36,170 nucleotides of DNA from Prevotella sp. (GTDB taxonomy: Bacteria; Bacteroidota; Bacteroidia; Bacteroidales; Bacteroidaceae), in contig JAGCZA010000096.1 of the NCBI GenBank assembly GCA_017960525.1, positions 1-36,170 on the forward strand, read 5' to 3'. The translations under genes and the position numbers were made by a program. The notes under the pieces were generated by a model. It did not search any database. It saw only the letters and a list, made by a program, of their open reading frames with translations, and was not told the origin of the DNA. This document shows, one piece after another, positions 1 to 7,373 of the stretch; position 1 is the stretch's first letter; every line of letters begins with the position of its first letter.

Positions 1-1450
1 GGGCCATCTTCGAGATGGTCTCACGATACGGAATCTTCGGTTCCTGGTACTCAATCTGGATCTTCTCGTTGTTCTCCATACGCCACTTCAGCGTGCGCAG
101 GTGGAACTCACCCTGACCGTGGACGATAATCTGGCGCAACTCCTTCGACTGCTCCACCACCCATGTCGGGTCTTCCTGGCGCATCTTGTTCAGGGCGGCC
201 ATCATCTTCTCAGTTTCACTCTCGTTGATGGCCTTGATGGCACGTGAGAACTTCGAGTTGGGATACTGGATATAGTTGAACTTCCAGTCGGTGCAGTCCT
301 TGCCGTTCAGGGTGTTGCCCGTCTTCACGTCCTTCAACTTCACGGTGCAACCGATGTCGCCTGCGCAAAGTTGGTCTACCTGTACGCGGTTCGTTCCGGC
401 GCAGGCATAGAGCGTGCCCATACGCTCCTTCGAGCCACGGTCGGCGTTGGTCAGGTCGTCGCCGCTCTTGACGACGCCGCTCATCACCTTGAAGTAGGAA
501 ACTTCGCCGATGTGCGGCTCAATGCCGGTCTTGAAGAAGAAGAGCGATTCGGGACCGTTGCTGTCGGGAGCGATTTCCTGTCCGGCGGCGTTCTTCACCT
601 TCGGCATTTCGCTGACGAAAGGCACCACGTTGCCGAGGAACTCCATCAGGCGGCGCACGCCCATATCACGGCCAGCGCAGACGCAGAACACGGGGAAGAT
701 TGAGCGGGTGACGAGACCCTTGCGGATGCCTTCGCGCATTTCGTCCTCGCTGAGGTCTTCAGTCTCGAAGAATTTCTCCATCAGGGCGTCGTCGCCAGCG
801 GCGGCAGCCTCGACGAGGGCGGCCTTCATCTCCTGGGCCTTGTCCATCTGGTCGGCGGGGATGTCCTCGATGGTGGGAGCGCCACCTTCGGGCTTCCACG
901 TCAGCTTCTTCATAATCAGCACGTCGATGATGCTGTTGAATCCGGCGCCACAGGCCACAGGATACTGCACGGGCACACAGTTTGCGCCGTAGGTCTCTTG
1001 CAACTGATGCAGAATTTGTTCGTAGTCGCAATTGTCGCGGTCGAGTTGGTTCACCAAGAAGATAACAGGCTTCTGCAATTTCTCCGTGTTGCGGAAAGCG
1101 TTCATTGTTCCCACCTCGGGGCCGTACTGGCCATTGACGAGGATGACGGCCTGGTCGGTGACGTTCAGGGCGGTGATGGCACCTCCCACGAAGTCGTCGG
1201 AACCCGGGCAGTCGATGAAGTTCAACTTCTTCCCGTTCCATTCTGTGTGGAATACGGTGCTGAAGACGCTGTAGCCATACTCCTGCTCCACGGGGAAGTA
1301 GTCGCTCATAGTGTTCTTACCTTCCACGGTGCCACGGCGCTTGATGATGCCGGCCTCGTAGACCAATGCCTCGGCAAGAGTGGTCTTGCCGCTACCCGCA
1401 CTGCCAATGAGTGCAATGTTCTTGATTTCGTTTGTCTGATAGACTTTCAT
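1..1450 (-). CDS. EF-G-like translational GTPase, 3' end cut by window edge
   Basis: Reading leftwards from an ATG at 1448-1450, the frame stays open to the window edge (about 483 codons of a protein usually near 700 residues), so the C-terminus is missing. The N-terminus starts MKVYQTNEIKNIALIG and holds a P-loop GSAGSGKT (about residues 16-23), switch II DCPG instead of the usual DTPG, and a G4 motif NQLDRD instead of NKxD. The visible end carries PKIPYRETI, which matches the PxxxYRETI segment of elongation factor G. This is the EF-G-like paralogue common in Bacteroidota rather than the canonical fusA of the str operon, judging from the deviant G motifs and the neighbours. EF-G family members drive ribosome translocation or recycling with GTP in the cytoplasm; which step this paralogue performs is not shown here. 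A promoter lies about 50 bp upstream. Confidence 0.85.
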   Translation of the reverse strand, partial: MKVYQTNEIKNIALIGSAGSGKTTLAEALVYEAGIIKRRGTVEGKNTMSDYFPVEQEYGYSVFSTVFHTEWNGKKLNFIDCPGSDDFVGGAITALNVTDQAVILVNGQYGPEVGTMNAFRNTEKLQKPVIFLVNQLDRDNCDYEQILHQLQETYGANCVPVQYPVACGAGFNSIIDVLIMKKLTWKPEGGAPTIEDIPADQMDKAQEMKAALVEAAAAGDDALMEKFFETEDLSEDEMREGIRKGLVTRSIFPVFCVCAGRDMGVRRLMEFLGNVVPFVSEMPKVKNAAGQEIAPDSNGPESLFFFKTGIEPHIGEVSYFKVMSGVVKSGDDLTNADRGSKERMGTLYACAGTNRVQVDQLCAGDIGCTVKLKDVKTGNTLNGKDCTDWKFNYIQYPNSKFSRAIKAINESETEKMMAALNKMRQEDPTWVVEQSKELRQIIVHGQGEFHLRTLKWRMENNEKIQIEYQEPKIPYRETISKMA

Positions 1451-1499
1451 TGTTATTGGTATTATAATAAAATTGATAGTGATTTCGTTTAAGCGACCC

Positions 1500-1531
1500 C
1501 AAAATTATTCATTTTCCGTCATTTGGCCAAG
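1500..1531 (-). promoter_or_regulatory. Promoter of the EF-G-like gene
   Basis: On the minus strand TAATTTTG (1500-1507) matches the Bacteroidota -7 box TAnnTTTG. CTTG sits 20 bp further upstream (1528-1531), one base from the -33 box TTTG. The expected leader before the ATG at 1450 is about 40-45 nt. Confidence 0.5.
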
Positions 1532-1566
1532 AAAACCCCTTAAATATTAAGAAAAATTGGGATTTT

Positions 1567-1583
1567 ACCCTTCCTTCAAGGGT
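1567..1583 (-). terminator. Weak hairpin after the glycosyltransferase gene
   Basis: ACCCTT (1567-1572) and AAGGGT (1578-1583) form a 6-bp stem with a 5-nt loop, 26 bp past the glycosyltransferase stop. No clean U-run follows on the minus strand, so termination here is uncertain. Confidence 0.25.
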
Positions 1584-1608
1584 GGGGGTAGGAGGTGGGG
1601 TCTGTAAA

Positions 1609-2748
1609 TTAGCCCTCTGCGAGTGACTGGTAGATGTCGGCCATTTGCGCCGCCACCGATGTGCCTTGGAAGCGGCGGATGTAGTCGCGGCTACGGTCAA
1701 TCCGCTCCTGTCGCCCCTCCTCTCCGCGCAGCAGTTGGCAGGCTGCGGTGGCAAAGGCACGGTCGTCGTCGGGGCCAGTATAGAGGTTGTGCGGGCCTCC
1801 CGCCTCCTCTAAGCAAGAGCCTGTGCAAGCCACCACGGGCAGGCCGCTACTGATGGCCTCGATGATGGGGATGCCAAAACCCTCGTAGCGTGAGGGGTAG
1901 ACGAACAGGTCGGCCAAGGCATAGAATGCTGGCAGCTCATCGTCGCCGATGCCGTGCAGCATCAGCAGCCGCTCTTCCAAGCCCTCCCTGTGGGCAAAGC
2001 TTTGCAGTTGTGCGGTGTAGGGCGTAGGCCGTCCGATGGCCACCAACGCTACGTCGGCAGGCATCCACCGCAGGGCGCGCAAGGCCAGCATCAGGTTTTT
2101 GCGCTGCTCGATGGTTCCCACCGAGAGCATAAACCGGCGTGGCAGCTTGTAGCGGCTGGCCACTTCCTGGCACTGGTCGCCGCCTATGGGCTTGTCGAAG
2201 CGGGGGGCGCAGCTCTGGTACACCACTTTAATATATGAAGGGTCTATGCCGCCCAGCTCCACGATGTCGCGTTTGGTGCATTCGCTGATAGCCACGATGC
2301 AGTCGGCCTCACGCAGGGTGCGGCGGAACTTCCAGGTGTAGATCTTGGTGTCGGCCCAGTTGTAGTACTCCGGGTGGCGCATAAAGATGAGGTCGTGGAT
2401 GGTTACCACCGAGGCGATGCCGGACTGCTTGATGCCAATGGGCAATTCGCCGGTGAGACCGTGGAACACTTGCACGCCGTCGGCTTTCATCTGTCGTACT
2501 ACGCCGTGCGACCGCCACAGGGCTTTGCCTACGGCTCCCCAGGCGCGGCGAGGCAGGCGCAGCTCCACACCCTCCAGCCCCTCCACCTGAGAGCGCAGCC
2601 AGTCGTGGCCGAGGTCAGGGGCATAGAGTTGAAGGCTGAACCGGTCGAGTGCCGACAGGCCTGCCACCAGCGTGCGCCCGTAGCTGCCCAGTCCTGTGCC
2701 GTTGCGCACGATGCGCTTGGCGTCCATACCGATTACTGTCTTTCCCAT
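1609..2748 (-). CDS. GT4-type glycosyltransferase
   Basis: Predicted cytoplasmic or membrane-associated retaining glycosyltransferase of 379 residues. The fold is read from MGKTVIGMDAKRIVRN at the N-terminus, a central MLSVGTIEQRKN segment (start of the second Rossmann domain) and YPSRYEGFGIPIIEAISSGL, which carries the ExxxxxxxE nucleotide-sugar motif of GT4. The donor and acceptor cannot be told; a mannosyl donor would fit the manC gene elsewhere in the window, but that is inference. The frame is open further upstream to 2844, but those 32 codons run through the promoter and into a 22-bp repeat array. The ATG at 2746-2748 is therefore taken as the start, only 8 nt from the -7 box, a very short leader. 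The gene lies downstream of dgt on the same strand but has its own promoter. Confidence 0.85.
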   Translation of the reverse strand: MGKTVIGMDAKRIVRNGTGLGSYGRTLVAGLSALDRFSLQLYAPDLGHDWLRSQVEGLEGVELRLPRRAWGAVGKALWRSHGVVRQMKADGVQVFHGLTGELPIGIKQSGIASVVTIHDLIFMRHPEYYNWADTKIYTWKFRRTLREADCIVAISECTKRDIVELGGIDPSYIKVVYQSCAPRFDKPIGGDQCQEVASRYKLPRRFMLSVGTIEQRKNLMLALRALRWMPADVALVAIGRPTPYTAQLQSFAHREGLEERLLMLHGIGDDELPAFYALADLFVYPSRYEGFGIPIIEAISSGLPVVACTGSCLEEAGGPHNLYTGPDDDRAFATAACQLLRGEEGRQERIDRSRDYIRRFQGTSVAAQMADIYQSLAEG

Positions 2749-2756
2749 ACGGTGTG

Positions 2757-2788
2757 CAAAGGTAGGCATTTCTTCCGAATTGGCCAAA
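2757..2788 (-). promoter_or_regulatory. Promoter of the glycosyltransferase gene
   Basis: On the minus strand TTTG (2785-2788), a 20-bp spacer and TACCTTTG (2757-2764) match the Bacteroidota -33/-7 consensus exactly. The start codon follows within 9 nt, so the transcript would be nearly leaderless. The 22-bp repeat array begins 20 bp upstream of the -33 box. Confidence 0.8.
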
Positions 2789-2808
2789 CATATCCACCCC
2801 TTTTTAAA

Positions 2809-2890
2809 TTTGGTTCGTCCTAACCATAAGTTTGGTTCGTCCAAAGTGGGAGTTTGGTTCGTCCAAACTACAGGTTTGGTTCGTCCAAAC
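2809..2890. repeat. 22-bp-period tandem array, copy 1 (four units)
   Basis: Units start at 2809, 2831, 2853 and 2875, exactly 22 bp apart. Each begins with the invariant 12-mer TTTGGTTCGTCC followed by TAAC, AAAG, AAAC and AAAC. Units are separated by unrelated 6-bp spacers (CATAAG, TGGGAG, TACAGG). The core is a dyad: GTTTGG-TTCGT-CCAAAC folds into a short hairpin on either strand. The array sits between the 3' end of dgt and the promoter of the glycosyltransferase. The same unit recurs at 14269-14328. Function unknown. Confidence 0.9.
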
Positions 2891-2952
2891 TAAAAATGCC
2901 CTAAAGGCGTATTAAATCTTGTCCTGAAGGGAAGGTCAATCCTTCACCCTCC

Positions 2953-4272
2953 TTATACGATGGGAAGGGAGATACCGCAGATTTTCTGGTAGACATCGAG
3001 GGCATAGACGTCGGTCATGCCGCTGATGTAGTCAATGACGGCCATGAGGCGGGCCTCCAGGTCGGGGTTCTCGATGTCGTACTGGCTGCTGACGCGCCAG
3101 AGCAGTTGCTGGCTGTAGTAGCGGCTTGGGTGCTCGATGGCCTCGACCATCAGCTCCATCAGGGTGGCCATAATGCGGTAACCAGAGAGTTCCACGTCGA
3201 GAACGGGCTGGCTGCGGTAGATGCGCGTGCGAGCCACGTCCACGCAACGGCGGTAGGCATCACGCTGAAGCGGTGCCATATTGTCGACGAGCGAACCTTG
3301 GAATGTGCCTGCCAGAATCTCTTCCTCGTGGTCGATGAAGGTCTTGACGCACTCGTTCTCCAGTTTGCCGATGACGCAGGCCCTCAGGTATTGAATCTTC
3401 TCATTGGGGTCGGTAAGTGTCTCTTCCTCAATGCGTTGGCAGATGCGCTGGCGGGCGTCACTATCGAAGAAACCGAGCATCAGTTCTGACGTCTCTTCGA
3501 GCGAGAGCAGTTTCAGTTTGTAGGCGTCCTCCAGGTCCATAATCTCGTAACAGATGTCATCGGCGGCCTCCACCAGATAGACCAGCGGGTAGCGTGCCCA
3601 GCGGTCGGGCCCCATCTGCGGGATGCCCAGTTTCTGGGCCAGGGCCTCGTAGTGGGCACGCTCGGTGGCGAAGAAGCCGAACTTCTTCTTCGTGGCCTGC
3701 CCAGAGGTGAAGGGGTACTTCACGATGCTGGCCAGCGTGGAGTAGGTCATAGCGAAGCCGCCTGCGCGCCGTCCCTTGAAACTGTGGGTGAGCAGCCGGA
3801 AAGCATTGGCATTGCCGTCGAAGCGGGTGATGTCGGTCCAGAAAGCCTCGCTCACCTTCTCCTGCAAGTAGGCGCCCGGCCCCTCTGTAAAGAAAGTCTG
3901 TATGGCCTTTTCGCCGCTATGGCCGAAAGGCGGGTTGCCCAGGTCGTGGGCCAGACAGGCCGTTGCCACTATCTGCCCTATCTCAGAGATGAGGGGCGAG
4001 AGGTCGGAAGTGCGCGACGATAGATGGGTGGCCACATCGTTGCCCAGCGACATTCCCACGCTGGCCACCTCCAGCGAGTGGGTCAGGCGGTTGTGCACAA
4101 ACACGCTGCCCGGCAGGGGGAACACTTGGGTCTTGTTCTGCAGGCGGCGGAAGGGGGCGGAGAATATCAGGCGGTCGTAGTCGCGCTTGAACTCCGTGCG
4201 GTCGTCGTGGCGCTCCAGGTGGCGGTGCTCCTGGCCCAGACGGCAGTTAGATATCAGTTGGTTCCAGTTCAT
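2953..4272 (-). CDS. dgt: Deoxyguanosinetriphosphate triphosphohydrolase (dGTPase)
   Basis: HD-domain dNTP triphosphohydrolase of 439 residues from the chosen start, which hydrolyses dGTP (or other dNTPs in homologues) to the nucleoside and triphosphate in the cytoplasm. Family signs are RDYDRLIFSAPFRRLQNKTQ near the N-terminus, NRLTHSLEVASVG (first His of the metal site) and CLAHDLGNPPFGHSGE (the HD pair), with an aspartate in EAADDICYEIMDLEDA further on. The open frame extends 19 codons upstream to 4329, but those codons cover the promoter boxes. MNWNQLIS at 4272 follows the -7 box by 8 nt and is taken as the start. The gene is transcribed divergently from the DUF6242-like lipoprotein gene. 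Confidence 0.92.
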   Translation of the reverse strand: MNWNQLISNCRLGQEHRHLERHDDRTEFKRDYDRLIFSAPFRRLQNKTQVFPLPGSVFVHNRLTHSLEVASVGMSLGNDVATHLSSRTSDLSPLISEIGQIVATACLAHDLGNPPFGHSGEKAIQTFFTEGPGAYLQEKVSEAFWTDITRFDGNANAFRLLTHSFKGRRAGGFAMTYSTLASIVKYPFTSGQATKKKFGFFATERAHYEALAQKLGIPQMGPDRWARYPLVYLVEAADDICYEIMDLEDAYKLKLLSLEETSELMLGFFDSDARQRICQRIEEETLTDPNEKIQYLRACVIGKLENECVKTFIDHEEEILAGTFQGSLVDNMAPLQRDAYRRCVDVARTRIYRSQPVLDVELSGYRIMATLMELMVEAIEHPSRYYSQQLLWRVSSQYDIENPDLEARLMAVIDYISGMTDVYALDVYQKICGISLPIV

Positions 4273-4280
4273 ATCGGCTG

Positions 4281-4312
4281 CAAAAGTACACATTTCCGGC
4301 GAAACGGCCAAA
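4281..4312 (-). promoter_or_regulatory. Promoter of dgt
   Basis: On the minus strand TTTG (4309-4312), a 20-bp spacer and TACTTTTG (4281-4288) match the Bacteroidota consensus. The start codon at 4272 is 8 nt further on. Confidence 0.8.
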
Positions 4313-4482
4313 TATTTGACACTTTTCATTCCGTTTACACCTTATAGTATATTAGTAGGTGTATGCCGCTTTTGCCTTAGTACGACGGCCCCAAACCCTA
4401 AAAACAACTTAAAATCCGACAAATAATGATATATTTTCTTTAATAAAAGTGGGAAAATGGCGGCTTTTTGGAGAATTGTGCG

Positions 4483-4490
4483 TAAATTTG
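4483..4490 (+). promoter_or_regulatory. -7 box of the DUF6242-like gene and its downstream run
   Basis: TAAATTTG matches TAnnTTTG, 8 bp before the ATG at 4499. No TTTG lies at the usual 19-21-bp distance (one lies only 12 bp away), so the -33 box is absent or degenerate. The box decides the start: an upstream in-frame ATG at 4457 would lie above the promoter. Confidence 0.55.
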
Positions 4491-4498
4491 CAGCCAAA

Positions 4499-5842
4499 AT
4501 GCTTAAACAGACCTACTGGATGAAGAATCTATTTGGAGCGTTGTGCTTGCTGATGGCTACTGTTGGCGTCTTGTCTTCCTGCCTCAATGGCAACGATAAT
4601 GACGTGGCGGCCTATGAGGACACGGCCATTACCGGCATCACGTTGGGAACGCTCAACCGCTATACGCAAACCACCTCGTCGAAGACGGGCAACGATACTG
4701 TCATCAAGACTACGTTTACCGGTTCAGCCTATAAGATGACCATCGACCAGTTGGGACGCACCATCTATAACCAGACGGAGCTGCCTATGGGTACTGACCT
4801 GAAACACGTGGTCATCAGCAGCCTGTTGACAAAGAATGGCGGTGTGGCGTTCCTCAAGTCGCTCACCAGCGACACGCTCTCTTACATCAGCACTACCGAC
4901 TCACTCGACTTCTCTGCTCCCCGCACATTGCGTGTCTATTCCAGCGACGGCACCGCCTACCGCGACTACACCGTCACGCTCACGGCCAGCCAGACCACCG
5001 GCATCAACTTCGCTTGGAGGAAGACGCTGGAGAGTGACGAACTGAAAGGGTGGACGGACAAGCACCTCGTGGCCTGTCTGGACACCGTGCTGCTGGTCGA
5101 TAGGGGCACCATCATCACGGGAAGCAGCATCTACGACGTGAAGGCTATGCGTGTGGGTGTCAGCGGATATATGGAGTTCTTTTATATGGGAGTAGACGGT
5201 AAAGGCAGCAAGGTCTACTATGAGGGCTTGGACAACGACGAACTTTGGGAAAAGTCTCATTCGACTGAAGACGTCCCCGAGCTGGCCACCCTGATTGGGG
5301 CTACGAGCCACGAGATATTCGCCTTAGGCACCGACGGACGACTGAAGGTGTGCACCGATGGCATAGGCCTCAACTGGCGCGACGAACAACTGGACAGCGA
5401 CGCCAGTCTGCTTCCCACAACGGAACTGACAATGGTGAACTGGCCTTACGCCCCTGCCGACTCGATGGACTATGTGCTGCTGGCCGGACAGGACCAGAAC
5501 AACAACAACACCGTGCTTTGGCGCAAAATCAGCCGATACCACGCCCCAGGTTCTGACACCGAGGGCCGATGGGTCTATATGCCCCTCGACGGCGGAAACC
5601 GTTATCCGTTGCCCTGCCAGGAAGGCCTTTCAATGGCTTACTATAGTGGTTCGGTGCTCGCTGTGGGCAGTCTGTTGAGTGTGCGCCAGTCGCGTGACCA
5701 GGGCATCACATGGAAAAAGAACGGCGCATACGCACTGCCCGACGGAATCGAGGGCACGCGGGTGGCTATGACCACCAGTGCCAACGGCGAACTGTGGCTG
5801 GTGACCAATGCTGGCCAGGTGTGGAACGGAAAACTATGGTAA
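4499..5842 (+). CDS. DUF6242-like exported lipoprotein
   Basis: Predicted outer-membrane-anchored lipoprotein of 447 residues. The N-terminus has a hydrophobic segment ending in the lipobox LSSC at about residue 28. It is followed by a beta-rich domain (to about residue 170) and a C-terminal part with a sialidase-type Asp-box, SRDQGITWKK, which suggests a beta-propeller-like fold. The pattern and the position upstream of a DUF6089-like gene and uppS match a conserved but uncharacterised Bacteroidales family (DUF6242). The start at 4499 is preferred over the in-frame ATG at 4457 because the -7 box lies between them; MKNLFG at 4520 is an alternative. It heads the plus-strand run leading to bamA and murI, with 13 nt to the next gene. 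Its biochemical role is unknown. Confidence 0.7.
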   Translation: MLKQTYWMKNLFGALCLLMATVGVLSSCLNGNDNDVAAYEDTAITGITLGTLNRYTQTTSSKTGNDTVIKTTFTGSAYKMTIDQLGRTIYNQTELPMGTDLKHVVISSLLTKNGGVAFLKSLTSDTLSYISTTDSLDFSAPRTLRVYSSDGTAYRDYTVTLTASQTTGINFAWRKTLESDELKGWTDKHLVACLDTVLLVDRGTIITGSSIYDVKAMRVGVSGYMEFFYMGVDGKGSKVYYEGLDNDELWEKSHSTEDVPELATLIGATSHEIFALGTDGRLKVCTDGIGLNWRDEQLDSDASLLPTTELTMVNWPYAPADSMDYVLLAGQDQNNNNTVLWRKISRYHAPGSDTEGRWVYMPLDGGNRYPLPCQEGLSMAYYSGSVLAVGSLLSVRQSRDQGITWKKNGAYALPDGIEGTRVAMTTSANGELWLVTNAGQVWNGKLW

Positions 5843-5855
5843 GGAAGTGAAAAGT

Positions 5856-6596
5856 ATGGTAGCACTGCTGAATAGGAAAGAATGGGGTGGCACGGGCTTT
5901 ACTGTACGAGTCATCCAGGGTGTCACCATACTCATTGCCTGTCACCTCTCTCTTTCAACTTGTCTGGCCCAGGACCAGCCCGAATACCGTTTGGAACTGG
6001 GGGCCGGGGCAGGCCTGATGTCCTATCAAGGCGACTTCAGCGGCAGTCTGCTCAAGAGCGTGCAGCCGATGGGCGGGGCTGTGGCAAAATACAAGTTGAA
6101 TCCCAGAATGTCGTGGGCGGGCGTGCTGAACTACGGCCAACTGAAAGGCTCGTCGTCCAATGCGGAGACGTGGTATCCCGAACTCAGCAACAACCCCATC
6201 TCGTTCTCTACCAACCTGGTGGACTTCAACGTGTGCTTCGAGTATAACTTCTGGCCCTTCGGAACGGGCCGTGAGTATTTCGGGGCGAAACCGCTCACAC
6301 CGTTCATCGCCATCGGAGGTGGACTTGCCTTCGCCAAGAGCGACAACACGTCGGCAGTGGCTTTCCAGATGCCGGTGGGCGTGGGCGTGAAATACAAACT
6401 GGCACAGCGGCTCAACCTCACGGCGGAGTTGCTGATGCACATTTCGGGCAGCGACAAGCTCGACGGCATCGCCGACCCGTATGGCATCAAGAGCACAGGC
6501 ATGTTCAAGAACACCGACTGCTTCAGCACCCTGCAGGTCTCGGTCACCTACGACCTCTGGGCCCGCTGCAAGACCTGTATGAACGACGAAGATTAA
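5856..6596 (+). CDS. DUF6089-like outer-membrane beta-barrel protein
   Basis: A 246-residue protein with a hydrophobic signal peptide (about residues 18-35) and a likely cleavage after STCLAQ. The mature part opens with EYRLELGAGAGLMSYQGDFS and has alternating aromatic/glycine strands such as TPFIAIGGGLAFAKS, typical of small outer-membrane barrels. Its position directly before uppS and bamA matches the DUF6089 family of Bacteroidales. The frame is open from 5808 inside the previous gene. The ATG at 5856 is chosen because AAGGAAG lies 8 nt upstream of it and the signal peptide is then complete. Function unproven; a role linked to outer-membrane assembly is inferred only from the neighbours. 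Confidence 0.7.
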   Translation: MVALLNRKEWGGTGFTVRVIQGVTILIACHLSLSTCLAQDQPEYRLELGAGAGLMSYQGDFSGSLLKSVQPMGGAVAKYKLNPRMSWAGVLNYGQLKGSSSNAETWYPELSNNPISFSTNLVDFNVCFEYNFWPFGTGREYFGAKPLTPFIAIGGGLAFAKSDNTSAVAFQMPVGVGVKYKLAQRLNLTAELLMHISGSDKLDGIADPYGIKSTGMFKNTDCFSTLQVSVTYDLWARCKTCMNDED

Positions 6597-6610
6597 AATT
6601 ACATTATAAA

Positions 6611-6666
6611 TTGTGAATTATGAATTGTGAATTATGACTTGTGAATTATGAAGTGTGAATTAGATA
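6611..6666 (+). repeat. 14-bp tandem repeat across the uppS start
   Basis: Three near-identical 14-bp units TTGTGAATTATGAA start at 6611, 6625 and 6639, and a decayed fourth unit (GTGTGAATTAGATA) starts at 6653. The ATG of uppS (6648-6650) is the ATG inside the third unit, so the first codons of uppS are repeat-derived. Confidence 0.85.
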
Positions 6667-7373
6667 GAACCCGCATCCCGCAGCACATTGCCATCATTAT
6701 GGACGGTAATGGCCGTTGGGCCACCGAGCGTGGATGGGACCGTACGCTGGGCCACAAGGCCGGCATCGACACCGTGAAGAAAATCACTTCCGAGTGCGCA
6801 CGCCTGGGCGTGAAGTACCTGACGCTCTACACCTTCTCCACCGAGAACTGGAACCGCCCGGCCTACGAGATTGAGGCGCTGATGGGCCTTGTGCTCAGTT
6901 TCATCGAAATGGAACTGTTCACCGACAACAACGTGAAGTTCCGCATGGTGGGCGACTTCCAGCGGCTGCCTGAAAGTGTGCAGAAGAAGATTCGCTATAT
7001 GGAGGACCTGACGGCAGAGAACACGGGCATGACGATGGTTGTCGCCATGAGTTATTCTTCCCGCTGGGAGTTGACAAACGCCATGAAGCAGATTGCCAGC
7101 GAAGGCATCAAGCCCGAAGACATCACGGAAGAGACCATCAACAGCCACCTTGTCACCAACTTCATGCCAGACCCGGAACTGCTTATCCGGACAGGCGGCG
7201 AACTGCGCATCAGCAACTATTTGCTTTGGCAGATTGCCTATTCCGAGCTTTATTTCTGCGACACCTACTGGCCCGACTTCGACGAAGAGTGCCTCCACCA
7301 GGCCATCGCCAGCTACCAGGGCCGCCAGCGCCGTTTCGGCAAGACCGAGGCACAGGTGGAAAATGAGAAATGA
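6648..7373 (+). CDS. uppS: Isoprenyl transferase (undecaprenyl-diphosphate synthase)
   Basis: A 241-residue cis-prenyltransferase that extends farnesyl diphosphate with isopentenyl diphosphates to make the C55 carrier for peptidoglycan and surface glycans at the inner face of the cytoplasmic membrane. Visible signatures are [10 protein letters not shown] (about residues 16-25, with the catalytic Asp), [11 protein letters not shown], and near the C-terminus [20 protein letters not shown] followed by [11 protein letters not shown]. Length is normal for the family. The start lies within a 14-bp tandem repeat; [15 protein letters not shown] is the only start that leaves the first conserved block intact with a normal N-terminus. 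The stop codon overlaps the first ATG of bamA (ATGA at 7370), which indicates coupled translation. Confidence 0.95.
   Translation: MKCELDRTRIPQHIAIIMDGNGRWATERGWDRTLGHKAGIDTVKKITSECARLGVKYLTLYTFSTENWNRPAYEIEALMGLVLSFIEMELFTDNNVKFRMVGDFQRLPESVQKKIRYMEDLTAENTGMTMVVAMSYSSRWELTNAMKQIASEGIKPEDITEETINSHLVTNFMPDPELLIRTGGELRISNYLLWQIAYSELYFCDTYWPDFDEECLHQAIASYQGRQRRFGKTEAQVENEK

Noticed and set aside
2809-2890. CRISPR-like array
   Set aside because: The spacers are only 6 bp and the repeat 16 bp, with no cas genes nearby; the pattern fits iterated binding sites or a small repeat family instead.
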